From Streptomyces sp. NBC_01463 (GTDB lineage: Bacteria > Actinomycetota > Actinomycetes > Streptomycetales > Streptomycetaceae): a stretch of 64,000 bases of DNA. Position numbers and translations under genes: made by a program. Each line of letters begins with the position of its first letter. The stretch's first letter is position 1. The notes beneath the pieces are model-generated. The model worked only from the letters and a program-made list of their open reading frames with translations. It did not search any database and was not told the origin of the DNA. Shown here piece after piece: positions 37,000 through 47,075 of the stretch. The DNA lies in the NCBI GenBank assembly GCA_036227345.1, contig CP109468.1, forward strand, positions 8,308,001 to 8,372,000. The letters run 5' to 3'.

Positions 37000-37434
37000 A
37001 TGACCATGCACCGGCCACGCATCGTGGACCTCAGTGAGACCCAGCCCAACACCAGGCGCGGGGGTGACCTGCGAGCCCTTCTCACCCCGACGGCCGTGGG
37101 CGCCACCAGCGGCTTCATGGGGCTGGCCATCATTCAGCCCGGCGACCGCATCGCGGAGCACTACCACCCGTACTCGGAGGAGTTCGTCTACGTCGTGGAC
37201 GGGCTGCTCGAAGTGGACCTGGACGGCGAGCCGTACGCGATGCGACGCGACCAGGGGCTGCTGATTCCCCTGAACGTACGCCACCGCTTCCGCAACGTCG
37301 GTGACGTAGAGGCCCGCATGGTCTTCCACCTCGGTCCGCTGGCCCCCCGCCCGGAGCTCGGCCACGTCGACACCGAGGCCACCGAAGCCGCCGAGCGGGG
37401 CGCGCCGCCAGAACGAACCGAGGCCGCTTCATGA
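37000..37434 (+). CDS. Cupin-domain polyketide protein, WhiE ORFII type
   Basis: 144 residues from ATG 37000, with AGGAGGA 8-14 bases upstream. One cupin: [21 protein letters not shown] carries the G(X)5HXH(X)3,4E metal motif (HYHPYSEE), and [13 protein letters not shown] carries the second His motif. A metal-binding, possibly cyclising or oxidising, role in pigment formation is inferred from family and cluster. The stop overlaps the KS alpha ATG (ATGA), so translation is coupled. Confidence 0.92.
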   Translation: MTMHRPRIVDLSETQPNTRRGGDLRALLTPTAVGATSGFMGLAIIQPGDRIAEHYHPYSEEFVYVVDGLLEVDLDGEPYAMRRDQGLLIPLNVRHRFRNVGDVEARMVFHLGPLAPRPELGHVDTEATEAAERGAPPERTEAAS

Positions 37435-38699
37435 CCCGGCGGGTGGCCGTCACCGGCGTCGGCGTCGTCGCCCCGGGCGGCATCGGCACCCCGGCCTTCT
37501 GGGACCTCCTCTCCAACGGCCGCACCGCGACCCGGGGCATCACCCTCTTCGACCCGGCCGGCTTCCGGTCCCGGATCGCCGCCGAGTGCGACTTCGACCC
37601 GGTGGCGTACGGGCTGGACGAGGAGGAGATCGCCCGCTCGGACCGCTATGTGCAGTTCGCGATGGTGGCCGCCCGTGAGGCGCTCGCCGACGCGGGCCTC
37701 GACCCGGAGCGCACCGACCCGTGGCGCATGGGCGTCTCGCTCGGCACGGCGGTCGGCGGAACCACCCGGCTGGAGCACGACTACGTCGCCGTCAGCGGCA
37801 GCGGAGCGCGCTGGGACGTCGACCACCGTCCGGCCGGACCCCATCTGGAGCGGGCCTTCTCACCCAGCTCGCTGGCCTCGGCCGTCGCCGAACAGGTCGG
37901 CGCGCACGGGCCCGTGCAGACCGTCTCGACCGGCTGCACCTCCGGCCTCGACGCGATCGGCTACGCCTTCCACTCCATCGAGGACGGCCGTGTCGACGTG
38001 TGCATCGCCGGCGCGTCCGACTCGCCGATCACCCCGATCACCGTGGCGTGCTTCGACGCGATCAAGGCGACGTCGGCCAACAACGAGGACCCGGAGCACG
38101 CCTCCCGGCCCTTCGACTCCCGCCGCGACGGCTTCGTGATGGGAGAGGGCGGCGCCGTACTCGTCCTGGAGGAGCTGGAGCACGCCCGGGCCCGCGGTGC
38201 GACGGTGTACTGCGAGATCGCCGGCTACGCGACCTTCGGCAACGCCTACCACATGACCGGGCTGACCCCGGAGGGCCTGGAGATGGCCGAGGCCATCAAC
38301 AGCGCGCTCGGGCACGCCGGGATCGCCCCCTCGGAGATCGACTACGTCAACGCGCACGGCTCGGGCACCAAGCAGAACGACCGGCACGAGACCGCCGCGG
38401 TGAAGCGGGCGCTCGGCGCGCACGCCCACGACGTACCGATGAGCTCCATCAAGTCGATGGTGGGCCACTCGCTCGGGGCGATCGGCGCGATAGAGATCGC
38501 CGCCTGCGTGCTCGCCCTGGTCCACCAGACGGTTCCGCCGACGGCCAACTACGAGTCGCCGGACCCCGAGTGCGACCTCGACTACGTGCCGCGCACCGCA
38601 CGTCCGCTGAAACTGCGCAGCGTCCTGTCGGTCGGCAGCGGATTCGGTGGATTCCAGTCCGCGGTGGCCCTGACCCGAAGCGGTGGGAGGACCCCATGA
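37431..38699 (+). CDS. Type II PKS ketosynthase alpha (WhiE ORFIII type)
   Basis: 422 residues. Complete condensing enzyme: active-site C169 in [12 protein letters not shown]309 in [11 protein letters not shown] and H346 in [11 protein letters not shown]. With the next gene it forms the KS-CLF heterodimer that builds the polyketide chain from malonyl-ACP. Sequence and cluster order match spore-pigment KS alpha rather than antibiotic PKSs. It overlaps both neighbours by 4 bp. The organism therefore encodes all minimal-PKS parts here, although a malonyl transferase must come from fatty-acid synthesis. Confidence 0.96.
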   Translation: MTRRVAVTGVGVVAPGGIGTPAFWDLLSNGRTATRGITLFDPAGFRSRIAAECDFDPVAYGLDEEEIARSDRYVQFAMVAAREALADAGLDPERTDPWRMGVSLGTAVGGTTRLEHDYVAVSGSGARWDVDHRPAGPHLERAFSPSSLASAVAEQVGAHGPVQTVSTGCTSGLDAIGYAFHSIEDGRVDVCIAGASDSPITPITVACFDAIKATSANNEDPEHASRPFDSRRDGFVMGEGGAVLVLEELEHARARGATVYCEIAGYATFGNAYHMTGLTPEGLEMAEAINSALGHAGIAPSEIDYVNAHGSGTKQNDRHETAAVKRALGAHAHDVPMSSIKSMVGHSLGAIGAIEIAACVLALVHQTVPPTANYESPDPECDLDYVPRTARPLKLRSVLSVGSGFGGFQSAVALTRSGGRTP

Positions 38700-39943
38700 G
38701 CACCCGAAAGGGCCGGCAGCCCCGGCAGACGGTAGTCACCGGCATCGGCGTCGTCGCCCCCAACGGCACGAACACCGAGGCCTTCTGGAAGCGGACGCAG
38801 GAGGGCCTGAGCGTCCTGGACCGGGTCAGCCGCGAAGGCTGCGAGGACCTGCCGCTGCACGTGGCCGGCGAGGTGCGGGGCTTCGACCCCGTCTCGCTGA
38901 TCGAGGAGCGCTACCTCGTCCAGACCGACCGGTTCACGCACTTCGCGATGGCCGCGGCCGACATGGCCCTGGACGACGCCCGGCTGGGCCGCGCCGACTA
39001 CGAGGACAAGCCGTTCGGCGTGGGCGTGGTCACCGCGGCCGGTTCCGGCGGCGGCGAGTTCGGCCAGCGCGAACTGCAACGGCTGTGGGGCCAGGGTTCC
39101 AAGTACGTCGGCCCCTACCAGTCGATCGCCTGGTTCTACGCGGCCAGCACCGGCCAGATCTCCATCCGCGGCGGCTTCAAGGGGCCGTGCGCGGTGGTGG
39201 CCAGCGACGAGGCCGGCGGCCTCGACGCCCTGGCGCACGCCGACCGGTCCGTCCGGCGCGGCACCGACGCCGTGGTGGTCGGCGCGGCCGAGGCCCCGCT
39301 CGCGCCCTACTCCGTCGTCTGCCAGCTCGGCTACCGCGACCTGAGCCCCGCCGAGGACCCGACGCGGGCCTACCGCCCGTTCACCGCGGACGCCTGCGGA
39401 TTCGTGCCCGCCGAGGGCGGCGCGATGTTCGTCGTCGAGGAGGCGGAGTCGGCCCGGGAGCGCGGCGCCCGGATCCGGGCCGAACTGGCCGGTCACGCCG
39501 CCACGTTCACCACCGCGATGCGCTGGGAGGAGTCCCGCGAGGGACTCGCCCACGCCATCACGGGCGCGCTGCGCGAGGCCGGCTGCGCACCCGAGGAGAT
39601 CGACGTGGTCTTCGCGGACGCGCTCGGTGTCCCCGAGGCCGACCGGGCCGAGGCGCTGGCACTGGCCGACGCCCTCGGCGCGCACGGCCGGCGGGTCCCG
39701 GTCACCGCGCCCAAGACCGGGATCGGGCGGGCCTACTGCGGCGCCCCCGTCCTGGACGCCGCCGCCGCCGTCCTCGCCATGGAGCACGGCCTGATCCCGC
39801 CCACGCCCAACGTCTTCGAGGTGTGCCACGACCTCGACGTGGTCATGGGCCGGGCCCGCCCCGCCGAACTGCGCACGGCCCTCGTGCTCAGCCGCGGCCT
39901 CATGGGCTCGAACGCGGCGATGGTGCTGCGGCGCCCCGCGTGA
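38696..39943 (+). CDS. Type II PKS chain-length factor / KS beta (WhiE ORFIV type)
   Basis: 415 residues starting in the KS alpha stop. KS-fold protein lacking the nucleophilic Cys: the site reads [16 protein letters not shown], aligning Glu with the Cys of KS alpha, where antibiotic CLFs generally have Gln. CLF sets chain length by shaping the KS tunnel. The Glu variant is, to my recollection, a mark of spore-pigment PKSs. The second KS His motif is replaced by [13 protein letters not shown], also normal for CLFs. Confidence 0.95.
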   Translation: MSTRKGRQPRQTVVTGIGVVAPNGTNTEAFWKRTQEGLSVLDRVSREGCEDLPLHVAGEVRGFDPVSLIEERYLVQTDRFTHFAMAAADMALDDARLGRADYEDKPFGVGVVTAAGSGGGEFGQRELQRLWGQGSKYVGPYQSIAWFYAASTGQISIRGGFKGPCAVVASDEAGGLDALAHADRSVRRGTDAVVVGAAEAPLAPYSVVCQLGYRDLSPAEDPTRAYRPFTADACGFVPAEGGAMFVVEEAESARERGARIRAELAGHAATFTTAMRWEESREGLAHAITGALREAGCAPEEIDVVFADALGVPEADRAEALALADALGAHGRRVPVTAPKTGIGRAYCGAPVLDAAAAVLAMEHGLIPPTPNVFEVCHDLDVVMGRARPAELRTALVLSRGLMGSNAAMVLRRPA

Positions 39944-39982
39944 GCCCCCACCGACACCCCTCGTGAGAAGGAGAAGTGCCTC

Positions 39983-40721
<739 letters not shown>

Positions 40722-40796
40722 CGTACCGTCCGCCGACGGTCCGGCCGCCCGGCCCCCGGCCGGGTACCGGACCGGGTCCCAGAAAGGCATCACCCG

Positions 40797-41129
40797 ATGC
40801 ACCACGCTCTGATCGTCGCCCGGATGGCGCCGGAGTCGGCGCCGGACATCGCCGAACTGTTCGCCGCCTCCGACAGCAGCGAGCTGCCGCACCTGGTCGG
40901 CGTCACCCGGCGCAAGCTCTTCCAGTTCGGCGACGTCTATCTGCATCTGATCGAGTCCGAGCGCCCGCCGGGCCCGGAGATCGCCAAGGTGACCGAGCAC
41001 CCGGCGTTCAAGGACATCAGCGACCGGCTCACCGCGTTCGTCAGCCCCTACGACCCGCAGACGTGGCGGGGACCCAAGGACGCGATGGCGCAGGAGTTCT
41101 ACCGGTGGGAGAGCGACACCACCGCGTGA
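40797..41129 (+). CDS. TcmI-family polyketide cyclase (WhiE ORFVII type)
   Basis: 110 residues from ATG 40797, with AGAAAGG upstream. TcmI-like ferredoxin-fold cyclase: HHALIVARMAPESAPDIAELFAASDSSELPHLVGVTRRKLFQFGDVYLHLIE, then FVSPYDPQTW toward the end. It would close a late ring of the pigment. It is the last gene of the whiE-like operon and is followed directly by a very strong bidirectional terminator. Confidence 0.94.
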   Translation: MHHALIVARMAPESAPDIAELFAASDSSELPHLVGVTRRKLFQFGDVYLHLIESERPPGPEIAKVTEHPAFKDISDRLTAFVSPYDPQTWRGPKDAMAQEFYRWESDTTA

Positions 41130-41137
41130 CGAGGAAG

Positions 41138-41177
41138 ACCGCCCCGGGTCCGGCCACAAGGCCGGACCCGGGGCGGT
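41138..41177. terminator. Strong bidirectional terminator after the whiE-like operon
   Basis: Perfect 18-bp GC-rich stem (41138-41155 with 41160-41177), loop ACAA, then TTCC. It separates the WhiE VII gene from the convergent O-methyltransferase and can stop both. Confidence 0.9.
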
Positions 41178-41202
41178 TTCCGTACTGCCCGCAGCGGACG
41201 GG

Positions 41203-42264
41203 TCAGTCCGGCACCACGCACTCGAAGGCGTGCAGATACGGGTTGACCGGCCGGATCTCGCCGATCAGCAGCCCGGCGTCGGACAGCCGCTCGACCAGGC
41301 TCTGCCGGGTGTGCTTGGCACCGCCGACGTTCAGGAGCAGCAGCAGGTCCATGGCGGTGGTGAACCGCATCGAGGGCGTGTCGTCGACGAGGTTCTCGAT
41401 GACGACGACCCGGGCCCCGGGACGCGCCGCGGCGACGACGCTGCGCAGCGCCCGGCGGGTGCTGTCGTCGTCCCACTCCAGGATGTTCTTGATGATGTAG
41501 AGATCGGCGGCGACGGGGATGCCCTCACGGCAGTCACCGGCCACGATGCTCGCCCGGCCTGCCAGCGAACCGCCGTCGCGCAGCCGCTCGTCGGCCCGGG
41601 CCACCACACCCGGCAGGTCCATCAGGGTGCCGCTGACCGACGGGTGCTTCTCCAGCAGGCTCGCCAGCACGTGCCCCTGGCCGCCGCCGATGTCCGCGAC
41701 GGCGGACACCCCGGTGAGGTCGAGCAGAGCGGCGACGTCCAGCGCGGACTGCACGCTGGAGGTCGTCATGGCCTGGTTGAACACCTGGGCCGACTCGTGG
41801 GCGTCCTGGTGGAGGTAGTCGAAGAACTCCTTGCCGAACACGTCCTCGAAGACGTTGCCACCGGTGCGCACCGCGTCGTCCAGCCGGGGCCAGACCTCCC
41901 ACGTCCAGGGCTCGGTGCACCACAGGGAGATGGCCCGCAGGCTGTTCGGGTCGTCCTCGCGCAGCAGCCGGGACATGTCGGTGTGGGCGAAGGTGCCGTC
42001 CGCGTGCTCGGTGAAGATGCCGTAGCAGGACAGGGCGCGCAGCAGCCGCTGAAGCGGCACGGGCTCGGTCTTCACCACGGCGGCCAGTTCGGCCGCGGTG
42101 GCCGGCTGGTCGCCCAGCGCGTCGGCGACGCCTAGGCGGGCCGCGGCGCGCACGGCGGCGGAGCGGGCGGCGCCGAACACGATCTCGCGCAGCCGCATCG
42201 CGGGCTGCGGGGTGGGAACGGGCTGGACGGGTGTGGTGGTGGGGGTGGTGCTCACGGTGGTCAT
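41203..42264 (-). CDS. SAM-dependent O-methyltransferase (small-molecule, plant/polyketide type)
   Basis: 353 residues from ATG 42264 with AAGGAGAAGC upstream. An N-terminal dimerisation domain (MRLREIVFGAARSAAVRAAARLGVADAL) is followed by the SAM fold: SAVADIGGGQGHVLASLLEKHP (motif I), TLMDLPGVV, and YIIKNILEWDDDSTRRALRSV near the catalytic His position, which here reads N-I-L-E-W rather than the usual H-x-L-H-D/N-W. Such enzymes methylate aromatic polyketides (DnrK/TcmN-like). Next to the whiE-like cluster it is a candidate pigment tailoring gene, absent from the S. coelicolor whiE locus, but transcribed in the opposite direction. Confidence 0.9.
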   Translation of the reverse strand: MTTVSTTPTTTPVQPVPTPQPAMRLREIVFGAARSAAVRAAARLGVADALGDQPATAAELAAVVKTEPVPLQRLLRALSCYGIFTEHADGTFAHTDMSRLLREDDPNSLRAISLWCTEPWTWEVWPRLDDAVRTGGNVFEDVFGKEFFDYLHQDAHESAQVFNQAMTTSSVQSALDVAALLDLTGVSAVADIGGGQGHVLASLLEKHPSVSGTLMDLPGVVARADERLRDGGSLAGRASIVAGDCREGIPVAADLYIIKNILEWDDDSTRRALRSVVAAARPGARVVVIENLVDDTPSMRFTTAMDLLLLLNVGGAKHTRQSLVERLSDAGLLIGEIRPVNPYLHAFECVVPD

Positions 42265-42299
42265 ACCGTCTCGCTTCTCCTTGTGCGGGGGGACACCGG

Positions 42300-43373
42300 T
42301 CAGCACATCCCGGCCGGTGCGGAGGTGGTGCAGACATTGCCGGTGAAGCGGTTGCCCGTGCCGGTGTCCTTGTTGGCCAGGTCCGCCGGCTGGTTGCCCG
42401 TCACCACGTTGCCGCTGATGGTGTTGTCCGTGTTCTTCGCTCCGACGAAGCTCTTGAACAGCACGACGCCGCCCGAGAACGGCGTGGCACCCACGTTGTC
42501 GCGGATCACGTTGGAGCGCACCTGGGTGGTCTCGGCGCCGGTGAGCACGATTCCGGAGCCCTGCATCGCGGGCAGCCGCTCGGTGGCGGCGCAGAACTTG
42601 TTGTTCCCGGTGATCCGGTTGGACCGGATGGTCATGGCGCCGGCCTTCGGCGTGCCCTCGTCGCCCACGACGTTCACGCCGCTGCAGTTGGCCGTGAACG
42701 TGTTGTCGCTGACCGTCATGTTGCGCACGCGGCGGGCGGTGAGCCCGATCCGGTTGTCGGTGAGCGTGTTGCCACGGACCCGGGTGCCGAGGGTGTCTGA
42801 GGCGCCGCCCTCCTCGTCGACGCTGTTGGCGATGAAGACGCCCGCGTCGCCGTTGGCGCGGACCGTGCTGTCACGGATGTCGGAGCGGGTGGAGCGCTGC
42901 TGGGCGATGCCCCAGATGCCGTTGGACCTGGACGTCACCGAGCGGACCTCGAGCCGGTCCGTCCAGGACGCCCAGACGCCGCTCCGGGTGAAGCCCGAAA
43001 CGGTCAGGGACCGCAGGGACACGCCGTCCACGGTGTTGCGTGCGGTGCCCAGGACGCAGATGCCGTTGCCGGCCTTCGCGCAGGCGTTGTCCGGCTGCGA
43101 CCCGCTCGCGCCCGGCTCGATGACCGTACGGCTGCCGGAGCCGCGCAGGGTCAGTCCGGGCGTGGTGATCAGCACGCTCTCCCGGTAGGTGCCGGGACGG
43201 ACGACGATGGTGTCGCCGGGCCGCGCGGCATCCACCGCTGCCTGGATCGACTGGCCCGGGCGTACCACGTGGCCGCTCGCGGCGGCGGCCGGGACGACAG
43301 GCGCGAGCGCGCCGAGTCCGGCGGCCGAGGCGGCTGCGATGCTCACGAGGCTGGTGATGTGTCGTTTCCTCAT
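42300..43373 (-). CDS. Exported right-handed beta-helix (NosD/pectate-lyase-like) protein
   Basis: 357 residues. A Sec signal peptide (MRKRHITSLVSIAAASAAGLGAL ... PAAAASG) is followed by HVVRPGQSIQAAVDAARPGDTIVVRPGTYRESV, the NosD-like entry, and successive beta-helix coils rich in N at turns (SDNTFTANCSG, VRSNVIRDN, ISGNVVTGN). Two terminal cysteines (VCTTSAPAGMC) probably cap the helix. The fold is known in polysaccharide lyases, but no catalytic set is evident. It ends 35 bases before the O-methyltransferase, so the two are likely one operon. Confidence 0.88.
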   Translation of the reverse strand: MRKRHITSLVSIAAASAAGLGALAPVVPAAAASGHVVRPGQSIQAAVDAARPGDTIVVRPGTYRESVLITTPGLTLRGSGSRTVIEPGASGSQPDNACAKAGNGICVLGTARNTVDGVSLRSLTVSGFTRSGVWASWTDRLEVRSVTSRSNGIWGIAQQRSTRSDIRDSTVRANGDAGVFIANSVDEEGGASDTLGTRVRGNTLTDNRIGLTARRVRNMTVSDNTFTANCSGVNVVGDEGTPKAGAMTIRSNRITGNNKFCAATERLPAMQGSGIVLTGAETTQVRSNVIRDNVGATPFSGGVVLFKSFVGAKNTDNTISGNVVTGNQPADLANKDTGTGNRFTGNVCTTSAPAGMC

Positions 43374-43460
43374 GAGCCGAAGCTATGGGCGATCACCCCC
43401 CGATGCCACGCAGGGTGTCCGGTTGGACACGGGGCGTGCCCGAATGGCTTACGGGCATGC

Positions 43461-43495
43461 CACGGCCCCGCGCCCGTCATGGACGCGGGGCCGTG
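43461..43495. terminator. Terminator after the fadD19-like gene
   Basis: CACGGCCCCGCG / CGCGGGGCCGTG, 12-bp perfect stem with an 11-base loop, 28 bases beyond the fadD19-like stop and upstream of the beta-helix gene. Confidence 0.8.
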
Positions 43496-43522
43496 CACTC
43501 GGGTGATTCGGGCCGGGCCGCC

Positions 43523-45151
43523 TCAGCCGGCGGCCGGGCCGGCGGGTGCGACGACGGATCGGGCCCACCGGTAGTCCGCCTTGCCGCTGGGGGACCGCTG
43601 GATCTGCGGGGCGATCACCAGACGGCGCGGGATCTTGTAGCCGGCGAGCCGGGTCCGGCAGTGCGCCTGGACATCGTCGAGCGAGGGCGCGTCGGCGCCG
43701 TCCCGCAGCTGCACCACGGCGGCGACCTGATTGCCCCAGCGCTCGTCGGGGGCGCCCGCCACCAGTGCGTCGTACACATCCGGGTGGGACTTCAGCGCCT
43801 GCTCGACCTCCTCCGGATACACCTTCTCGCCCCCGGTGTTGATGCACTGCGAACCCCGGCCGAGCACCGTGACGACGCCCTCCGCGTCGACGGTCGCCAT
43901 GTCGCCGAGCAGCACCCACCGCTCGTCGCCCCGCTGGAAGAACGTCTCGGCGGTCTTGTCCGGGTCGTTGTAGTAGCCGAGCGGTACGTGGCCGCGCTGG
44001 GCGATGCGGCCCGGCTGCCCCGGAGTCACCAGCTCGTACGTCGACGGGTCCACCACCGCCGTACGGGCGTTCATCCGGATCCGGAATCCGTTCTTCGGTC
44101 CGGAGTCGTCGGTCGCGGTGCCGTTGAAGCCGGACTCGGACGAGCCGAAGTTGTTCAGCAGCATCACATGGGGCACCAGCGCCTGGAACTCCGCCCGCAC
44201 CGAGTCGGACATGATCGCGCCCGAGCTGGAGACGGAGAACATCGACGAGCAGTCGGTGCCCTTCAGCGGTCCCTTCAGCGCGTCGATCAGTGGCCGCAGC
44301 ATCGCGTCGCCCACCAGCGACACGCTGGTGACCTTCTCCTTCTCGATCGTACGGAGGACCTCGTGCGGCACGAACTTGCGGTGGACGACGACCCGCTGTC
44401 CGAAGTTGAAGCCGATGAACGCCGTGAGCGTCGAGGTGCCGTGCATCAGCGGGGGAGTGGGGAAGAAGGTGATGCCCTCGCCGCCCGCGGCCACCCGCTC
44501 GGCCAGCTCCTGCGGGGTCTTGACCGCATCACCGGTCGGCGCGCCACCGCCGAGCCCGGAGAAGAACAGGTCCTCCTGGCGCCACATCACCCCCTTGGGC
44601 ATGCCCGTGGTGCCGCCCGTGTAGATGATGAACTGGTCGTCGGCGGAGCGCGGCGGGAAGCCGCGCCCGGGGTCCCCGGCCGCCTCCGCCTCGGCGTAGG
44701 CGACGGCCTCCGGCCCGGTCGTCCCGTCCGCCGATGCGCCCACCCGGACCAGATGGCGCAGGAGCGGCGCCTGCGGTGCGGCGGCCGCGACCCGCTCGTC
44801 GAACTCGGCGTCGAAGACCAGCGCCGCCAGATCCGCGTCGCGGTAGAGGTAGACCAGCTCCTCCTCGACGTACCGGTAGTTGACGTTGACCGGCACGACG
44901 CGCGCCTTCAGGCAGGCCAGCACGGTCTGGAGGTACTCGATGCCGTTGTACAGGTGCAGGCCGAGGTGTTCGCCGGGTGCGATGCCCGCCTCGATGAGGT
45001 GGTGGGCGATGCGGTTGGCCGCGGCGTCGAGCTCCGCGTAGGTGAGCCGGCGCTCGGCGCCCGTCCCGGGATGGTCGAGGTAGACCAGCGCCTCACGATC
45101 CGGGACAGCGTCGACGACCGATTCGAACAGGTCGGCAAGGTTGTACTCCAC
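43523..45151 (-). CDS. Acyl-CoA synthetase, FadD19-like (sterol side-chain activation)
   Basis: 542 residues. ANL ligase with AMP loop YTGGTTGMPKG (177-187), NNFGSSESGFNGTATDD, and the C-terminal INTGGEKVYPEEVEQALKSHPDVYDALVAG. The YTGG variant and PTPPLMHGTSTLTAF segment are found in mycobacterial FadD19-like ligases. FadD19 of Rhodococcus and Mycobacterium activates the side chain of C24-branched sterols. Family size (about 548) and position, divergent from the EchA-DUF35-Ltp genes, support that reading. The shared gap holds two candidate operators. Alternative: ligase for another branched or cyclic acid. Confidence 0.85.
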   Translation of the reverse strand: MEYNLADLFESVVDAVPDREALVYLDHPGTGAERRLTYAELDAAANRIAHHLIEAGIAPGEHLGLHLYNGIEYLQTVLACLKARVVPVNVNYRYVEEELVYLYRDADLAALVFDAEFDERVAAAAPQAPLLRHLVRVGASADGTTGPEAVAYAEAEAAGDPGRGFPPRSADDQFIIYTGGTTGMPKGVMWRQEDLFFSGLGGGAPTGDAVKTPQELAERVAAGGEGITFFPTPPLMHGTSTLTAFIGFNFGQRVVVHRKFVPHEVLRTIEKEKVTSVSLVGDAMLRPLIDALKGPLKGTDCSSMFSVSSSGAIMSDSVRAEFQALVPHVMLLNNFGSSESGFNGTATDDSGPKNGFRIRMNARTAVVDPSTYELVTPGQPGRIAQRGHVPLGYYNDPDKTAETFFQRGDERWVLLGDMATVDAEGVVTVLGRGSQCINTGGEKVYPEEVEQALKSHPDVYDALVAGAPDERWGNQVAAVVQLRDGADAPSLDDVQAHCRTRLAGYKIPRRLVIAPQIQRSPSGKADYRWARSVVAPAGPAAG

Positions 45152-45237
45152 CGTTCCTCCTGACCCCGGTTGCTGAGTGGCCCGGCGGTCATTAGAGCGC
45201 CCACCGCCACAAGTGGGAAGAGGGCCCGGCGAAGAAA

Positions 45238-45254
45238 TCTGACTCCCTGTCAGA
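45238..45254. promoter_or_regulatory. 17-bp palindromic operator TCTGACTCCCTGTCAGA
   Basis: Perfect 6-bp arms TCTGAC/GTCAGA around 5 bases, with flanking A-runs, in the divergent gap of the sterol-type cluster. It matches the element at 25061-25077 at 12 of 17 positions. Confidence 0.65.
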
Positions 45255-45281
45255 AAACTATTGAACTGCCCTCCCGCTTAC

Positions 45282-45295
45282 TGCAACCTGTTCTA
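45282..45295. promoter_or_regulatory. KstR-like motif TGCAACCTGTTCTA
   Basis: Fits the published KstR consensus TNNAACNNGTTNNA at every fixed position. KstR is the TetR repressor of cholesterol genes in mycobacteria and rhodococci. It lies 23 bases upstream of the echA19-like start. Short degenerate motifs occur by chance, so the support comes from the gene content. Confidence 0.5.
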
Positions 45296-45317
45296 GCCTT
45301 GAGACGGGAGACAGACC

Positions 45318-46118
45318 ATGGGCGGTACGGAACACCTCACCGTGCAGCGCGAAGGCGCCACACTGGTGCTCACCTTGAACAGGCCCGAGAGCAAGAACGC
45401 GCTCTCGCTGCCGATGCTGGTCGGCCTGTACGACGGCTGGCTCGCCGCGGACGAGGACGAGGAGGTCCGCTCCGTCGTCCTCACCGGAGCCGGCGGCTGC
45501 TTCTGCGCCGGCATGGACCTCAAGGCCCTCGCGGGCGGCGGCATGGAGGGCGAGCAGTACCGGGACCGGATGACGGCCGACCCCGATCTGCACTGGAAGG
45601 CGATGCTGCGCCACCACCGCCCCCGCAAACCCGTGATCGCCGCCGTCGAGGGCCACTGCGTGGCGGGCGGCACCGAGATCCTCCAGGGCACCGACATCCG
45701 CATCGCCGGGGAGAGCGCCACCTTCGGCCTCTTCGAGGTCCGGCGCGGCCTCTTCCCCATCGGCGGCTCCACCGTGCGGCTGCCGCGCCAGATCGCCCGC
45801 ACCCACGCCCTGGAGATGCTGCTCACCGGCCGCCCCTACACGGCGGACGAAGCGGCCCGCATCGGACTGATCGGCCGGGTCGTGCCCGACGGCACCGCAC
45901 TGGAGGCGGCCCTCGCCGTCGCCGAGCAGATCAACGCCTGCGGACCGCTCGCCGTCGAGGAGGTCAAGGCATCGGTCTACGAGACCGCGGAGATGACCGA
46001 GACCGAAGGCCTCGCCGCCGAACTGAAGCGCGGCTGGCCCGTCTTCGCCACCGCCGACGCCAAGGAGGGCGCCCGCGCCTTCGCCGAGAAGCGCCCGCCC
46101 GTGTACCGGCGGGCCTGA
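45318..46118 (+). CDS. Enoyl-CoA hydratase/crotonase, EchA19-like
   Basis: 266 residues from ATG 45318, RBS GGGAG. Crotonase fold: LTLNRPESKNALS, oxyanion-hole segment CFCAGMDLKAL, KPVIAAVEGHCVAGGTEILQGTD (second oxyanion region), ATFGLFEVRRGLFPIGGSTVRLPRQI. It hydrates enoyl-CoA intermediates in beta-oxidation. Length and neighbours parallel mycobacterial EchA19 (steroid enoyl-CoA hydratase). First gene of a four-gene run ending at 49287; the next gene starts 15 bases on. No acyl-CoA dehydrogenase gene is in the window, so that step is encoded elsewhere. Confidence 0.87.
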   Translation: MGGTEHLTVQREGATLVLTLNRPESKNALSLPMLVGLYDGWLAADEDEEVRSVVLTGAGGCFCAGMDLKALAGGGMEGEQYRDRMTADPDLHWKAMLRHHRPRKPVIAAVEGHCVAGGTEILQGTDIRIAGESATFGLFEVRRGLFPIGGSTVRLPRQIARTHALEMLLTGRPYTADEAARIGLIGRVVPDGTALEAALAVAEQINACGPLAVEEVKASVYETAEMTETEGLAAELKRGWPVFATADAKEGARAFAEKRPPVYRRA

Positions 46119-46133
46119 AACAAGGAGGCACCC

Positions 46134-47075
46134 GTGCCCGACGTCCTCAGCGCACCGCTGGTGGTCGAATTCCCCTTCACCCGCTCCCTCGGCCCCGTCC
46201 AGAGCGCCTTCCTCACCGGGCTGCGCGAACGCACCGTGCTCGGCGTCCGGACCTGCGACGGCAAGATCCTGGTCCCGCCCGTCGAGTACGACCCCGTCAC
46301 CGCCGAGGAGATCCGGGACCTGGTCGAGGTCGCGGCCACCGGCACGGTCACCACCTGGGCCTGGAACCCGCACCCCCGCCGCGACCAGCCGCTCGACACC
46401 CCCTTCGCCTGGGTGCTCGTCCGCCTCGACGGCGCCGACACCGCACTCCTGCACGTCCTGGACGCACCCGGACCCGATGCCGTCCGCACCGGAATGCGCG
46501 TCCGCGTCCGCTGGGCCGAGTCCCGCACCGGCGCCATCACGGACATCGCCTGCTTCGAGCCGTACGAGGGCGAGCCGGGCCGAGCGGCCCCGCACGACGG
46601 CGAGTTCGCTGACCCCGTCACCGGCATCGTCACCCCCGCACGCCTCGACTACACCTACTCGCCGGGCCGCGCCCAGAGCGCCTACCTGGAGGCCCTGGCC
46701 GGCAGGCGCGTCGTCGGCGAACGCTGCCCGTCCTGCCGCAAGGTGTACGTTCCGCCCCGCGGCGCCTGCCCCACCTGCGGCGTCGCCACCACCGAACGGG
46801 TCGAGGTCGGGCCGCGCGGCACCGTCACCACCTTCTGCGTCGTCAACATCAAGGCGAAGAACCTCGACATCGAAGTCCCCTACGTCTACGCGCACATCGC
46901 CCTCGACGGCGCGGACCTCGCCCTGCACGCCCGGATCGGCGGCATCCCGTACGACCAGGTGCGGATGGGGCTGCGCGTCGAGCCCGTATGGACCGAGGGC
47001 AGCCGTCACCCCGACCACTACCGGCCCACCGGCGAACCGGACGCCGACTACGACGCGTACAAGGAGCTGCTGTAG
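46134..47075 (+). CDS. Tandem OB-fold DUF35 protein (Rv3521-like), partner of thiolase-fold aldolases
   Basis: 313 residues from GTG 46134, with AAGGAGG upstream. Two DUF35 halves: residues 1-160 keep the OB-fold (GVRTCDGKILVPPVEYDPV ... FAWVLVRLDGADTALLHVL) but lost the zinc cysteines, while 165-313 has an intact zinc ribbon (ERCPSCRKVYVPP, ACPTCG) followed by its OB-fold. DUF35 proteins such as the ChsH2 C-terminal domain bind Ltp aldolases and position acyl-CoA. Size and order match the Rv3521-ltp4-ltp3 arrangement. It ends directly against the next ATG. Confidence 0.85.
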   Translation: MPDVLSAPLVVEFPFTRSLGPVQSAFLTGLRERTVLGVRTCDGKILVPPVEYDPVTAEEIRDLVEVAATGTVTTWAWNPHPRRDQPLDTPFAWVLVRLDGADTALLHVLDAPGPDAVRTGMRVRVRWAESRTGAITDIACFEPYEGEPGRAAPHDGEFADPVTGIVTPARLDYTYSPGRAQSAYLEALAGRRVVGERCPSCRKVYVPPRGACPTCGVATTERVEVGPRGTVTTFCVVNIKAKNLDIEVPYVYAHIALDGADLALHARIGGIPYDQVRMGLRVEPVWTEGSRHPDHYRPTGEPDADYDAYKELL

